Positions 1-7,550 of a stretch of 8,017 nucleotides of DNA are shown piece by piece. The DNA lies in NCBI GenBank assembly GCA_050304855.1, contig JBNLEI010000251.1, positions 1 through 8,017 on the forward strand, read 5' to 3'. The position numbers were made by a program, and so were the translations under genes. Position 1 is the stretch's first letter, and every line of letters starts with the position of its first letter. The notes beneath the pieces are model-generated. The model searched no databases, was not told the origin of the DNA, and saw only the letters and a list, made by a program, of their open reading frames with translations. This DNA comes from Methylomarinum sp050304855. GTDB lineage: Bacteria; Pseudomonadota; Gammaproteobacteria; Methylococcales; Methylomonadaceae.

Positions 1-135
1 GGTGAAACACCTGGTCAACCTCCAACCTGGCTGGTGCAAAGCGTCCCGGGTTTGCCTTCTATGCAAACGGGACCGGGATTTCAATTCATGCTGTCTGCCG
101 ACATTTTAAAACTCTTTTCGCATTTTTCTAGATAA
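1..135 (+). CDS. 3' end of an unidentified gene, cut by the window edge
   Basis: Reading frame 1 is open from the first base to a TAA at 133-135 and gives 44 residues ending LKLFSHFSR. The visible tail has a Pro/Gly-rich stretch (PGQPPTW, then PGLPSMQTGPG) followed by a hydrophobic-amphipathic end. Frame 2 is also open for about 36 codons, but it reads as a cysteine-rich, unlikely protein, and frame 3 stops early, so frame 1 is the better choice. Only 28 bases separate this stop from the next ATG, and I see no terminator between them, so the two genes are probably co-transcribed. By position it may be another eCIS component or accessory gene, but the tail is too short for me to recognise a family. 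Confidence 0.45.
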   Translation, partial: GETPGQPPTWLVQSVPGLPSMQTGPGFQFMLSADILKLFSHFSR

Positions 136-163
136 GGGTCAAAAGAGATGACGAGGTTTTGTC

Positions 164-3100
164 ATGGCGAAGATCAGTCATAGTAAAACCAAACCGAACA
201 AGTCCTCGGACAATACAACACAGCCTTTTTTCTCCAAAGAGACATCGGATAGTGAGAGGCCTTCTTTTTTTCCTCAGACCGCTTCATATCCTAAACCCTC
301 TACTATGGAGTCGAGCTCATTTCACTCCAATACCAATAGCAATACAGGCTTTTTCCAAGGCAAACTGAACCTGGGACAACCCAATGATCGTTATGAACAG
401 GAAGCCGATCGGATCTCTGAACAGATCGTCCACGATACAGAAATTGATAACGTAGCAAGTGTCTTCCTCCCAATACAAACAAAAGCCGCCGAAGACGAGC
501 CAAAATCACAAGATGAAGAACGTCTTGCCGAAGAACAAGAAGAGCGGATTAGCCCAAAAACTGCCACAAGCGCTGGAGACGACGAATCCGCTTCCGACAC
601 ACTGAACACTCTACAAAATGATCTGCAGCGAAGCTACGGACAAGGCGAACCGCTACCGGATGAAGTCCGACAACCGATGCAAAACAACTTCAAGCAGGAT
701 TTTTCGGATGTCCGTATTCATACCGACACCAAAGCGGCACAAATGAGTCAGTCTATCCATGCTAAAGCCTTTACCCATCAGAACCGAATTTATTTTAATT
801 CCGGTAAGTTCAATCCCGGTAATCGTGAAGGGCTGCAATTACTAGCGCACGAACTCACCCATGTCGTTCAACAAACCGGCGGACATCGCAATCAAATCAT
901 TAACACCAGTCTGATACAACGCGAGGATGAAGAACCCGAACAACAAAACCCGGAACAAGCCGTACCGGAGTCGTCAACAGGGGAGCCGGCAGCGGCGGAA
1001 CAAAATGCGTCAGAACAAGGTACCGAGCAGACACCTCTATTCGATGAAGTCCCTCGATACCGGCGTATCGACTATGAGGAAGCAACAAGGTCGAACCGGC
1101 TTTGGTTTGATAACCTTCAACTCGCCAATGCCAATCCTCTTGCCCCCTATAACCCGTATGAAACACCCAATGCCTTTATCAATCAGGTTGCCGACTGGCA
1201 AAGGAGGGCCAATAAACGTAAGGAAGGTGTCTCGCTTACGGAGTTTATTTTCGCTGCTAGAGAAACACAGGAATCTATTCGCATTCAAGACGTCGGAACG
1301 GGTTTGGATACCCTCTTACAAGGACTCGATGAAATAAGACAACAGGTTGTTTCAGGCAGTTTTGCGGAAGGCGACCGTATCGAGGTAGATGGTGTGCTCG
1401 GCCCAGCAACCTACTGGACTATGCTTGTAGCGAGCGCATTGCAAACCGATCCAGTCGGTAGCAGACTTATTCAAATACTCGACATTCCCATCGATATGTT
1501 GGCCATATTGGACAGTTATCCAGTCGAGGACCTAGAAGCCACTTGGCGTGCAGCCCATGCCTTTTTATTTAACAAACCTGTTTTTATCAGCAATCGCCCG
1601 ACGGTGGTCCGTTTTGACATTCTGATAGAGACCTACGAAACCCATTTCAGTTTCAGTGATGCAGATCACAATTACCTGATCGAATTGTTTTTTGAAGGGA
1701 ATTTACCCGAAAATATTGAGATCACTAATGACGATCTGACTGCTATATTGGCCCGCGGATACGGAGAGACGCCCGTAGAAGGAACCGTTTCGTTCTTCGA
1801 AGTGGATCGGCCGTATTACCATATTGTCGATATCGAACGGTTATTGATCACAGAGAGGCCGGAATGGCGCTCTGCTGAAGGCTTTAATATCATCATGGCC
1901 ACTGGAAACTGGCCGCTTGCTGAACAGTTAATGGAGCAACTGGGGCTCACTCTCCCCAACGACCCTGCAGCACAAACGGCTATTCAACGCTTACAAAACC
2001 AACCAGCAAACTCGACCGAAGCCGCTAGCCAGACCGATTCAAAAACTTCTGCTCTCGCCCTGGTTTATAAACCGCCGACACTCGAAGCAAACCAGTGGCA
2101 CGAGATAGCGTTGGCCTATGCCGACGAAAAACGACTTTTGTCCGAGGCGGCAGAAACTGCAACAATTGAATACTTAAACCAACTGGAACGAAATTTCGAA
2201 CGCCGTATGAGCGGCGAGCCCGATATCGGCCAAGATGACTCAATAGCCTTCCTCGAACTTTTGGTCGGAGAAACCTTCTCATCCGCACAGTCCGACAGAG
2301 TTGCGCAACACAGACGTGATGCTTCCGGCTATGACGTCGAAATCATTGCCCGCCCCCAAGCTGCGCGCCAATCCGGCAAAGCGGAACGGCTTTATCGCAA
2401 AGCCCAGGAAGAGCTTTATCTAATAGTACAGCTTAGCGAGGAACGGGAACACCGCTTCCCCTTGCCTCTTAACCAGATAGACCAATCAAGGCAACAGGCA
2501 AACCGGAATGGCGCCAACCCTCTTCAGTTTGACATCATCGATACGCCCCATGCCGCGATGCACACCTACCTGCCGACGCGATTCACGGCGCGCTCAGCGG
2601 ATAACGGAGGTTCTGAAGCGGCAACAAACGGCTATCGCCTGACGTCAGACGATCCCCGAGCCTATGAAAACTGGGAATACTTTGAAGGAAACGCCCGCCA
2701 TTTCGGTCAGTTTGATCCCGTACTGGTTGAAATTATCGAATTCAATCCGGAAGCGGGGCAGCTGGTTCGATCCTGGCGACAACTGTTTGGTGTGGATCGG
2801 ATCGTTGTCAGACATGTATGGACTCTCGGCGGCAGCCTAGTCAATCTCAATGAAGCATTGTGGAGCGCCCAAGGAACCGTCAACCTATTCGGCTGGATTG
2901 ACGCGATCCTGACTATCGGCGCTCTGGCCTCCGTCGTTGCAGCACCCCTGCTTGCCGGCGGAGAGGCAGCGGCCGGAACTGCCGGAACGCTGGGTGGCCG
3001 CGCCGCAATCAATGCCGCCATGCGTCAAGCGCTCACGACGGCACTTAAGCGTTTTGTCATCAGTGAGACAATCGGTGAAGTACTCGGCAGAGCTACGTAT

Positions 3101-4798
3101 TATATTAACGATGATGAAAACATACCCGACGAATTAAAAACGACGTGGAACGGATTAATGCTGGCTCTGCTCATTTACGGTATCGGCTCGACCGTCAAAC
3201 AAGGAATTAAATCATTCCGTAATCGCGGCTCGGTCCGTTTCCGCCAACAACTGGCTCTTCTTGAGGAAGAGTTGGAAGCCGAATCACGAGCCGCCGGTCA
3301 AGCCGGAGAAACAGCGGCAGAGCATGCCGCCCAATCCGAGGTCAGGCACATGGCGGAAGAACAGTTCCGCACTCTAGTCGAACAAGCAGGAGGAGAAGTC
3401 GCAACGGGACCATCCCGCGTCAGAACGGACGATCCTCGAACTGCCGGTATCGGTGGCGAACCCAATCTTCGCAGTGCTTTAACCAGCGAGGAAGCCAGTC
3501 GCTTGCGCAGTAGTCTTGGTGACGAGGCGTTCGATCGTCTCCTGGAAAACACCAGTGAATTGACTCAACGCAGACTGTCTCAAATAGGTGACGAAAGCGC
3601 CATCCAGAAACTCGGTCAAGTTTTTACCCCGCAGGAGTTGACCCGCTTGCTCGCAAGCATGACACCGGATGATCTGCGCAGTTTTGCCAGCACTCTTGGA
3701 GAAGCGGAGTTGCGTTCGCTGTTACAAGCCTTTTCGGGTAATCCCGCAGGTATATCTTTGTTACGCACCTTTGTCCCCGATCCTCAACGCCTTTATCGAT
3801 TATTTGACCTCCTTGGAGAACGAACTCTTTCGCTACTGGCCAATAATCCAGGTCCGGAACGCTTCTGGCGCGTCGCTGAACTGGTCGATCCGGCTGCACT
3901 CAACGATGCATTGCGTAATATGGGCAGAGGCACGCGAGGTAGCACGACGCGCTTCCGCAATCTTTTGAACGATGTCGGACCAGAACTGACAGCTGAAGTC
4001 CTGAACATGTATACCGGTCGTCAGATTCGTCAATACTGGCGACGTAGAGGAGGCATGACCGCGGCGCAAAACATGGCCCGTTTGGCCATCCGGCGCCAAG
4101 GCGTTCCTACCCAGACAAGAATAAGATCGGGGATTCCAACCACGGAAGCTCCACCACGGCCTCAGCATTTCCAACCCAGCGATTTCAGATCGTTTTTTGC
4201 CATCGGGCCGGAATCGTCGGCTCCAGCATCGGTTCGCGGTTATATCGACCTTATTCAACGCGCGACTGCGACTGCCGCCCAACAACTTGAAACTCTGATT
4301 GACAGCGCCGTACGCGGAGCCCTCACGCCGGAAGAATTAGCCACCGTACCACCAAATGCCCGCGCAACGGTGGAAGCATTCTTGCGCTCCACTCCTACCG
4401 ACAATAACCACAAAGCTTTATATGGATCCGCGCTGCAATACTTAGCGGAAGCCGCTCTGCGTGATATAAACGGAGGCTCGCTACCGCCCGGAATGGCGAT
4501 CAGGCGCCGCGAAGTCCGTTCTGGACAAGTTCTGATCCCTGATGCTCAGGTAGAAATCACGCTGCAAACCGAACTGAGGTTTCCGAATCGCAATACTTCA
4601 GAACGACTCGTTATCGACTGGACAACCGCCGGAGATGCCGGAAAAATAACCAAGTACGCCGGAGGCCAACCCCCCGTTACTTACGCAGTGGAAATCATTC
4701 AGCCGGGACCACCGCCCATCCTGGCGGCCTCACCGGCCACAGTCCCGATACCAATCATTCCCTCCATGCCGACCGCACCTCCGGAAACGGAGGAGTAA
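164..4798 (+). CDS. Giant DUF4157 (eCIS-associated, HELTH metallopeptidase-like) protein, putative injection-system effector
   Basis: 1544 residues. The ATG at 164 is preceded by GAGG (153-156) at 7-base spacing, which supports this start. There is no signal peptide. Residues 1-65 are Ser/Thr/Pro-rich and look disordered. Residues 67-89 hold the leader motif usual in this family (LGQPNDRYEQEADR). The DUF4157 domain spans about 150-237, with H229-E230-L-T-H233 as the zincin-like HExxH, followed by VVQQ. Acidic linkers lie at about 108-148 and 253-300. A segment around 406-419 (VDGVLGPAT) resembles a peptidoglycan-binding-1 core. Two hydrophobic stretches (908-931 and 997-1008) could be membrane-active. 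A Glu/Ala-rich, possibly coiled-coil part covers about 1030-1085, and irregular short-helix repeats cover about 1103-1280. The C-terminus (about 1395-1515) has P1459-D1460 followed by D1485-W-T-T and K1494/K1497, a loose PD-(D/E)XK-like pattern, then a Pro-rich tail. DUF4157 proteins are known to be enriched in eCIS loci, often as N-terminal modules of toxins. A role as cargo here is inference, and the middle and C-terminal parts match no family I can name with confidence. Confidence 0.9.
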   Translation: MAKISHSKTKPNKSSDNTTQPFFSKETSDSERPSFFPQTASYPKPSTMESSSFHSNTNSNTGFFQGKLNLGQPNDRYEQEADRISEQIVHDTEIDNVASVFLPIQTKAAEDEPKSQDEERLAEEQEERISPKTATSAGDDESASDTLNTLQNDLQRSYGQGEPLPDEVRQPMQNNFKQDFSDVRIHTDTKAAQMSQSIHAKAFTHQNRIYFNSGKFNPGNREGLQLLAHELTHVVQQTGGHRNQIINTSLIQREDEEPEQQNPEQAVPESSTGEPAAAEQNASEQGTEQTPLFDEVPRYRRIDYEEATRSNRLWFDNLQLANANPLAPYNPYETPNAFINQVADWQRRANKRKEGVSLTEFIFAARETQESIRIQDVGTGLDTLLQGLDEIRQQVVSGSFAEGDRIEVDGVLGPATYWTMLVASALQTDPVGSRLIQILDIPIDMLAILDSYPVEDLEATWRAAHAFLFNKPVFISNRPTVVRFDILIETYETHFSFSDADHNYLIELFFEGNLPENIEITNDDLTAILARGYGETPVEGTVSFFEVDRPYYHIVDIERLLITERPEWRSAEGFNIIMATGNWPLAEQLMEQLGLTLPNDPAAQTAIQRLQNQPANSTEAASQTDSKTSALALVYKPPTLEANQWHEIALAYADEKRLLSEAAETATIEYLNQLERNFERRMSGEPDIGQDDSIAFLELLVGETFSSAQSDRVAQHRRDASGYDVEIIARPQAARQSGKAERLYRKAQEELYLIVQLSEEREHRFPLPLNQIDQSRQQANRNGANPLQFDIIDTPHAAMHTYLPTRFTARSADNGGSEAATNGYRLTSDDPRAYENWEYFEGNARHFGQFDPVLVEIIEFNPEAGQLVRSWRQLFGVDRIVVRHVWTLGGSLVNLNEALWSAQGTVNLFGWIDAILTIGALASVVAAPLLAGGEAAAGTAGTLGGRAAINAAMRQALTTALKRFVISETIGEVLGRATYYINDDENIPDELKTTWNGLMLALLIYGIGSTVKQGIKSFRNRGSVRFRQQLALLEEELEAESRAAGQAGETAAEHAAQSEVRHMAEEQFRTLVEQAGGEVATGPSRVRTDDPRTAGIGGEPNLRSALTSEEASRLRSSLGDEAFDRLLENTSELTQRRLSQIGDESAIQKLGQVFTPQELTRLLASMTPDDLRSFASTLGEAELRSLLQAFSGNPAGISLLRTFVPDPQRLYRLFDLLGERTLSLLANNPGPERFWRVAELVDPAALNDALRNMGRGTRGSTTRFRNLLNDVGPELTAEVLNMYTGRQIRQYWRRRGGMTAAQNMARLAIRRQGVPTQTRIRSGIPTTEAPPRPQHFQPSDFRSFFAIGPESSAPASVRGYIDLIQRATATAAQQLETLIDSAVRGALTPEELATVPPNARATVEAFLRSTPTDNNHKALYGSALQYLAEAALRDINGGSLPPGMAIRRREVRSGQVLIPDAQVEITLQTELRFPNRNTSERLVIDWTTAGDAGKITKYAGGQPPVTYAVEIIQPGPPPILAASPATVPIPIIPSMPTAPPETEE

Positions 4799-4802
4799 TT
4801 TT
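4778..4802 (+). terminator. Small hairpin over the stop codon of the DUF4157 gene, possible weak terminator or attenuator
   Basis: CCTCCG (4778-4783) pairs perfectly with CGGAGG (4788-4793) around a GAAA tetraloop, a GNRA-type stable loop. The TAA stop (4796-4798) and TTTT (4799-4802) follow. The stem has only 6 base pairs and the T tract is short, so termination would be partial at best. It could instead reduce read-through to the pentapeptide gene or protect the 3' end of the long message. The stem also codes for the last Pro/Glu residues, so it may simply reflect coding sequence. Confidence 0.3.
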
Positions 4803-4878
4803 CGGCTTAGCATAAAACCATATGACAAACGGCTTGGATTTTTTTATATTTATTGACCATTTCATCAAGCGGATACCA

Positions 4879-5778
4879 ATGAACAAAGCGACGTTACGTT
4901 CCAGATGGAAAACACCTAAAGGTAAAATAGCGATTCGTGCAATCGAGCAAGGCCTGCGCGTCGGCGCTTCGAGAGACGAATTAATCGGCTATATAAGAAA
5001 CGTTCCGGGCACCGAAGAAATCCTACCAGTTCTCGATTTACGCGGCATAGAACTTCCAAACCTGATTGCGGCAAAGAAAACGGATTTGAGTAACTGCCGA
5101 TTTGATTACGCGAAAATTAACTGGAATTTCAGCGGCAGTAAATTGACCGATGCTGTATTTGACGGTGCCGAGGGTCTCAATGTGGATTTCGGAGGATGCG
5201 ACTTACGAAACAGTTCCTTTAACGGCGCAAAACTGCCTGGCGCCATATTCCATTCAGCTAACCTCGAGAACGCTAATCTCACAAAGCTAGTCGCCAAAGC
5301 CGGACAGTTGAAAAATGCAAATTGTAAAAACGCCAATTTCACAAAGGCTGACTTACGGATGGTCTGGATGGCTCATGCGGATATCTGCGGCACAAACTTT
5401 TCCGGTGCTAATCTTATCGGTGCGAGCCTTGGGGGCTGCCATTGGGACGAACAAACAAATTTTTTCACTGCCAAGATGAGCCCAGAAGGAACGCCGGGAG
5501 CCCTTCATCTTTATGCGATGACTCAAGGCGCGGTATTTGAAAGCGAAAAAGCGGAGTGGCAAATAGGTCTTTTAAATACCACGTTAAAAGTACTGCAAGA
5601 ACAAGGTCATTCCCATAAGTCCCTAATTCAAAAGCTACAGGAAATCAAACCCGAATTAGTCAATAATCCAGATCTGCTTTGGGCGAATATGATACGTGAC
5701 GAATTCGATGACACTACGTGGGAAATGTTCGAGGAAGCCGTCCGCAAAGCCGCTAGCAATATGGGGCTGTCCGCCTAG
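4879..5778 (+). CDS. Pentapeptide-repeat protein of an eCIS accessory region
   Basis: 299 residues from the ATG at 4879 (MNKATLRSRWK). The same frame has an earlier ATG at 4822, which would add 19 mostly hydrophobic residues. Neither start has a strong ribosome site (only GCGGA at 4869-4873 before the inner one). I prefer 4879 because the sequence there starts like a soluble basic helix. Residues about 53-186 carry A(D/N)LXX/A(D/N)FXX-type pentapeptides (for example ANLEN, ANLTK, ANFTK, ADLRM, ANLIG), which should fold as a right-handed quadrilateral beta-helix. An N-terminal helical region and a C-terminal region of about 110 residues, rich in Trp and charged residues, frame the repeat. There is no signal peptide. 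The gene starts 80 bases after the DUF4157 gene and precedes the eCIS ATPase. Pentapeptide proteins do many things (DNA mimicry, scaffolding), and sequence alone does not say which. A partner or immunity role for the upstream protein is a guess from position. Confidence 0.85.
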   Translation: MNKATLRSRWKTPKGKIAIRAIEQGLRVGASRDELIGYIRNVPGTEEILPVLDLRGIELPNLIAAKKTDLSNCRFDYAKINWNFSGSKLTDAVFDGAEGLNVDFGGCDLRNSSFNGAKLPGAIFHSANLENANLTKLVAKAGQLKNANCKNANFTKADLRMVWMAHADICGTNFSGANLIGASLGGCHWDEQTNFFTAKMSPEGTPGALHLYAMTQGAVFESEKAEWQIGLLNTTLKVLQEQGHSHKSLIQKLQEIKPELVNNPDLLWANMIRDEFDDTTWEMFEEAVRKAASNMGLSA

Positions 5779-5816
5779 GCTAAATAAATACCCGCTAGGA
5801 AATACAAAGAATTCGC

Positions 5817-5853
5817 TTGCATAGGAAAACCACTTCCTGCTATATGCTATTCT
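5817..5853 (+). promoter_or_regulatory. Candidate sigma70-type promoter for the ATPase gene
   Basis: This lies in the 260-base AT-rich gap between the pentapeptide gene and the ATPase gene. TTGCAT (5817-5822) stands 18 bases before TATATG (5841-5846), which is preceded by TGC and so has an extended -10 form. The hexamer TGCTAT occurs twice (5838-5843 and 5845-5850), giving a second overlapping extended -10 (TGC-TATTCT, 5845-5853). An inverted repeat AGGAA (5823-5827) / TTCCT (5834-5838) sits in the spacer and could be an operator. The -35 match is poor (3 of 6), and a leader of about 185 bases would result. I see no other clear signal in the rest of the gap, apart from a 5-bp hairpin at 5966-5979. 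Confidence 0.3.
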
Positions 5854-6038
5854 GGTTTGTCCTTTCCCCGAACATTCAAAATATTTGATAGGTACTATTA
5901 CATTGTTTCAACCCAGAAATTTTCGTATTCATAAGGGGACAAAAGCGTATCGTTACATTAAACCCATTCCGCATGGAATCTCATTAATATAGCCGAACAA
6001 AATGATCGACAGATTTTATTATTAAAAAAGAATGCTCC

Positions 6039-7409
6039 ATGGACGTTATTAACAAAGATTCCAACGCTCAAAAGTTTCCGCTCAATGAAACTTTATCGGT
6101 TGCATTGTTAAATTTCGAAAAACTGTTAAAAAACCGTCTATGCCTATATTTTGGAGTAAAAAGAGACAACTTCGAAATAAGCCAGCCCCCATTGTCCGCA
6201 TCCATAAACAACAAAGACCATTACAGCAAGTTTATCGAACAAAACCGGCTTGACGAAGAATCGCAGTTTTTACTACTGCTTGCCCTTATTCCTTTCATTA
6301 AACCGGAACTATTCGACAGTATCATACAATCCTTAATCCCTGGCGCTGGCGACTACCCTCAATTGGGCGGCACGCGCGGCACCCAGCACCGAGGCTTTCT
6401 GCCAACCGGCGATACGGCGTTGTTTTTTCTGGCGGGTGACGACATCACTCAACGTTATTATTGGCAAAAACAGCTTAGCGGCGATCATCCTCTCGTAAAA
6501 ATTGGCGTCATTTCTCTTGATCCGCCAAAAAACAACGAGCCGCCAATGAGCGGAAGGCTGACTGTCGACGCGGAATACGCTGAACTGTTTATTACCGGTA
6601 AGGTTCGTGCTCCCAAAATGAGTCTGCAATTTCCTGCTCAACACCTCGACACCGCTATGGAATGGGACGATCTGGTCCTGCCCAAAAGGACTCTGGATCA
6701 AGTCAGGGAACTGCTCGACTGGGTTCGATATTCCAATATATTGATGGACCAATGGGGCATGCGCAAAAAGCTACGCCCCGGGCTTCGCAGTCTGTTTTTC
6801 GGCCCGCCGGGCACTGGTAAAACGTTGACAGCCAGTCTACTGGGCAAAGTAACCGGCCACGAAGTCTATAAAGTCGATCTCGCTACCGTGGTCTCTAAAT
6901 ACATTGGGGAAACCGAAAAAAATCTGGCAACATTGTTCGACAAAGCCGAACACAAAAACTGGATTCTGTTTTTCGACGAAGCCGATTCGTTGTTTGGCAA
7001 ACGGACACAAGTACGGGACTCCCACGACCGTTACGCCAATCAGGAAGTCTCTTACCTACTGCAACGCATCGAAACCTTTGACGGCCTCGTGATCCTGGCT
7101 TCGAATTTGGCTAACAATGTCGACGAAGCTTTTTCGCGACGCTTCGAACAGGTCATTCATTTTCCCATGCCACGTAAGGCGGAACGTTTGAGACTCTGGC
7201 AAAAAGGGCTCCCTCAGCATGCCGAACTGGATACCAATATCGATCTTGACCAACTTGCTAACCAGTACGAAATCTCAGGCGGCATGATCATGAACGTCGT
7301 CCGCCATGCCTGTATGCGGGCAATCAGCCGCCAACAGAATATTTTACGCCTTGATGACATCGCAGAGGGCATTCGCAGGGAGTTTGCGAAGGAAAATCGG
7401 TTGAGTTAA
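6039..7409 (+). CDS. cis15: AAA+ ATPase of extracellular contractile injection systems (Afp15/Cis15 type)
   Basis: 456 residues, a usual length for this family. The ATG at 6039 has only a weak A-rich upstream region (AAAAAAG), but no better in-frame start exists and the N-terminal sequence fits. Residues 1-about 215 form the family-specific N-terminal part, containing ALFFLAGDD and a winged-helix-like stretch. The ATPase core follows: Walker A GPPGTGKT at 255-262, a KYIGETEKN segment after it, Walker B ILFFDEAD with D313/E314, sensor-1 N356 in LASN, paired arginines R367/R368 in the arginine-finger position, and SGG at 413-415 in the sensor-2 helix. All catalytic residues are intact. The core wording (ASLLGK, NQEVSYLLQRIE, RRFEQVIHFPMP) is characteristic of eCIS ATPases rather than FtsH or Cdc48. 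In Afp/PVC systems this ATPase belongs to the conserved gene set and is thought to assist assembly or cargo loading in the cytoplasm. A strong terminator follows, so it is probably the last gene of the unit. Confidence 0.95.
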   Translation: MDVINKDSNAQKFPLNETLSVALLNFEKLLKNRLCLYFGVKRDNFEISQPPLSASINNKDHYSKFIEQNRLDEESQFLLLLALIPFIKPELFDSIIQSLIPGAGDYPQLGGTRGTQHRGFLPTGDTALFFLAGDDITQRYYWQKQLSGDHPLVKIGVISLDPPKNNEPPMSGRLTVDAEYAELFITGKVRAPKMSLQFPAQHLDTAMEWDDLVLPKRTLDQVRELLDWVRYSNILMDQWGMRKKLRPGLRSLFFGPPGTGKTLTASLLGKVTGHEVYKVDLATVVSKYIGETEKNLATLFDKAEHKNWILFFDEADSLFGKRTQVRDSHDRYANQEVSYLLQRIETFDGLVILASNLANNVDEAFSRRFEQVIHFPMPRKAERLRLWQKGLPQHAELDTNIDLDQLANQYEISGGMIMNVVRHACMRAISRQQNILRLDDIAEGIRREFAKENRLS

Positions 7410-7416
7410 CGTGATA

Positions 7417-7452
7417 TCGGCAGATCAGGAAGATCTGCCGACAATTTTATTT
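7417..7452 (+). terminator. Rho-independent terminator after the eCIS ATPase gene
   Basis: A perfect 10-bp inverted repeat, TCGGCAGATC (7417-7426) and GATCTGCCGA (7432-7441), closes a 5-base loop (AGGAA). A T-rich tract, AATTTTATTT (7443-7452), follows. It begins eight bases after the ATPase stop codon. It is the clearest transcription end in the window and marks the right boundary of the eCIS-related unit. The stem is palindromic in both directions, but the T tract lies only on the + side. Confidence 0.85.
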
Positions 7453-7550
7453 GTAGCCTAATGGATAATAAAGCACGGCGGGTAATGAATTATTCCATAT
7501 CCAATGTGTCGAATTAAGTTCATCGATTCGTACTTTTGCCGGAAAACGCC

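Noticed and set aside
3833..4285. 150-codon open frame on the minus strand inside the DUF4157 gene
   Set aside because: It is antisense to a clearly coding region, has Arg/Ser/Trp-rich content with no domain resemblance, and is best explained as a shadow of the + strand codon pattern.
4789..4794. GGAGGA as a strong ribosome binding site for the next gene
   Set aside because: The nearest ATG (4822) is about 28 bases away, too far, and the motif is coding sequence and pairs in the hairpin at 4778-4793.
4822..4878. Upstream start of the pentapeptide protein at ATG 4822
   Set aside because: It has no ribosome site and the added residues (DFFIFIDHFIK) do not resemble a pentapeptide-protein N-terminus or a proper signal peptide. 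It is kept as an alternative because the inner site is also weak.
5966..5979. ATTCC-GCAT-GGAAT hairpin before the ATPase
   Set aside because: The stem has only 5 base pairs with no T tract, and this is expected by chance in an AT-rich gap.
6333..6752. 139-codon open frame on the minus strand inside the ATPase gene
   Set aside because: It overlaps the intact, well-conserved AAA+ gene and shows no ribosome site or recognisable motif.
7461..7517. 18-codon ATG frame after the ATPase terminator
   Set aside because: It is very short, has no ribosome site and has no distinctive sequence.
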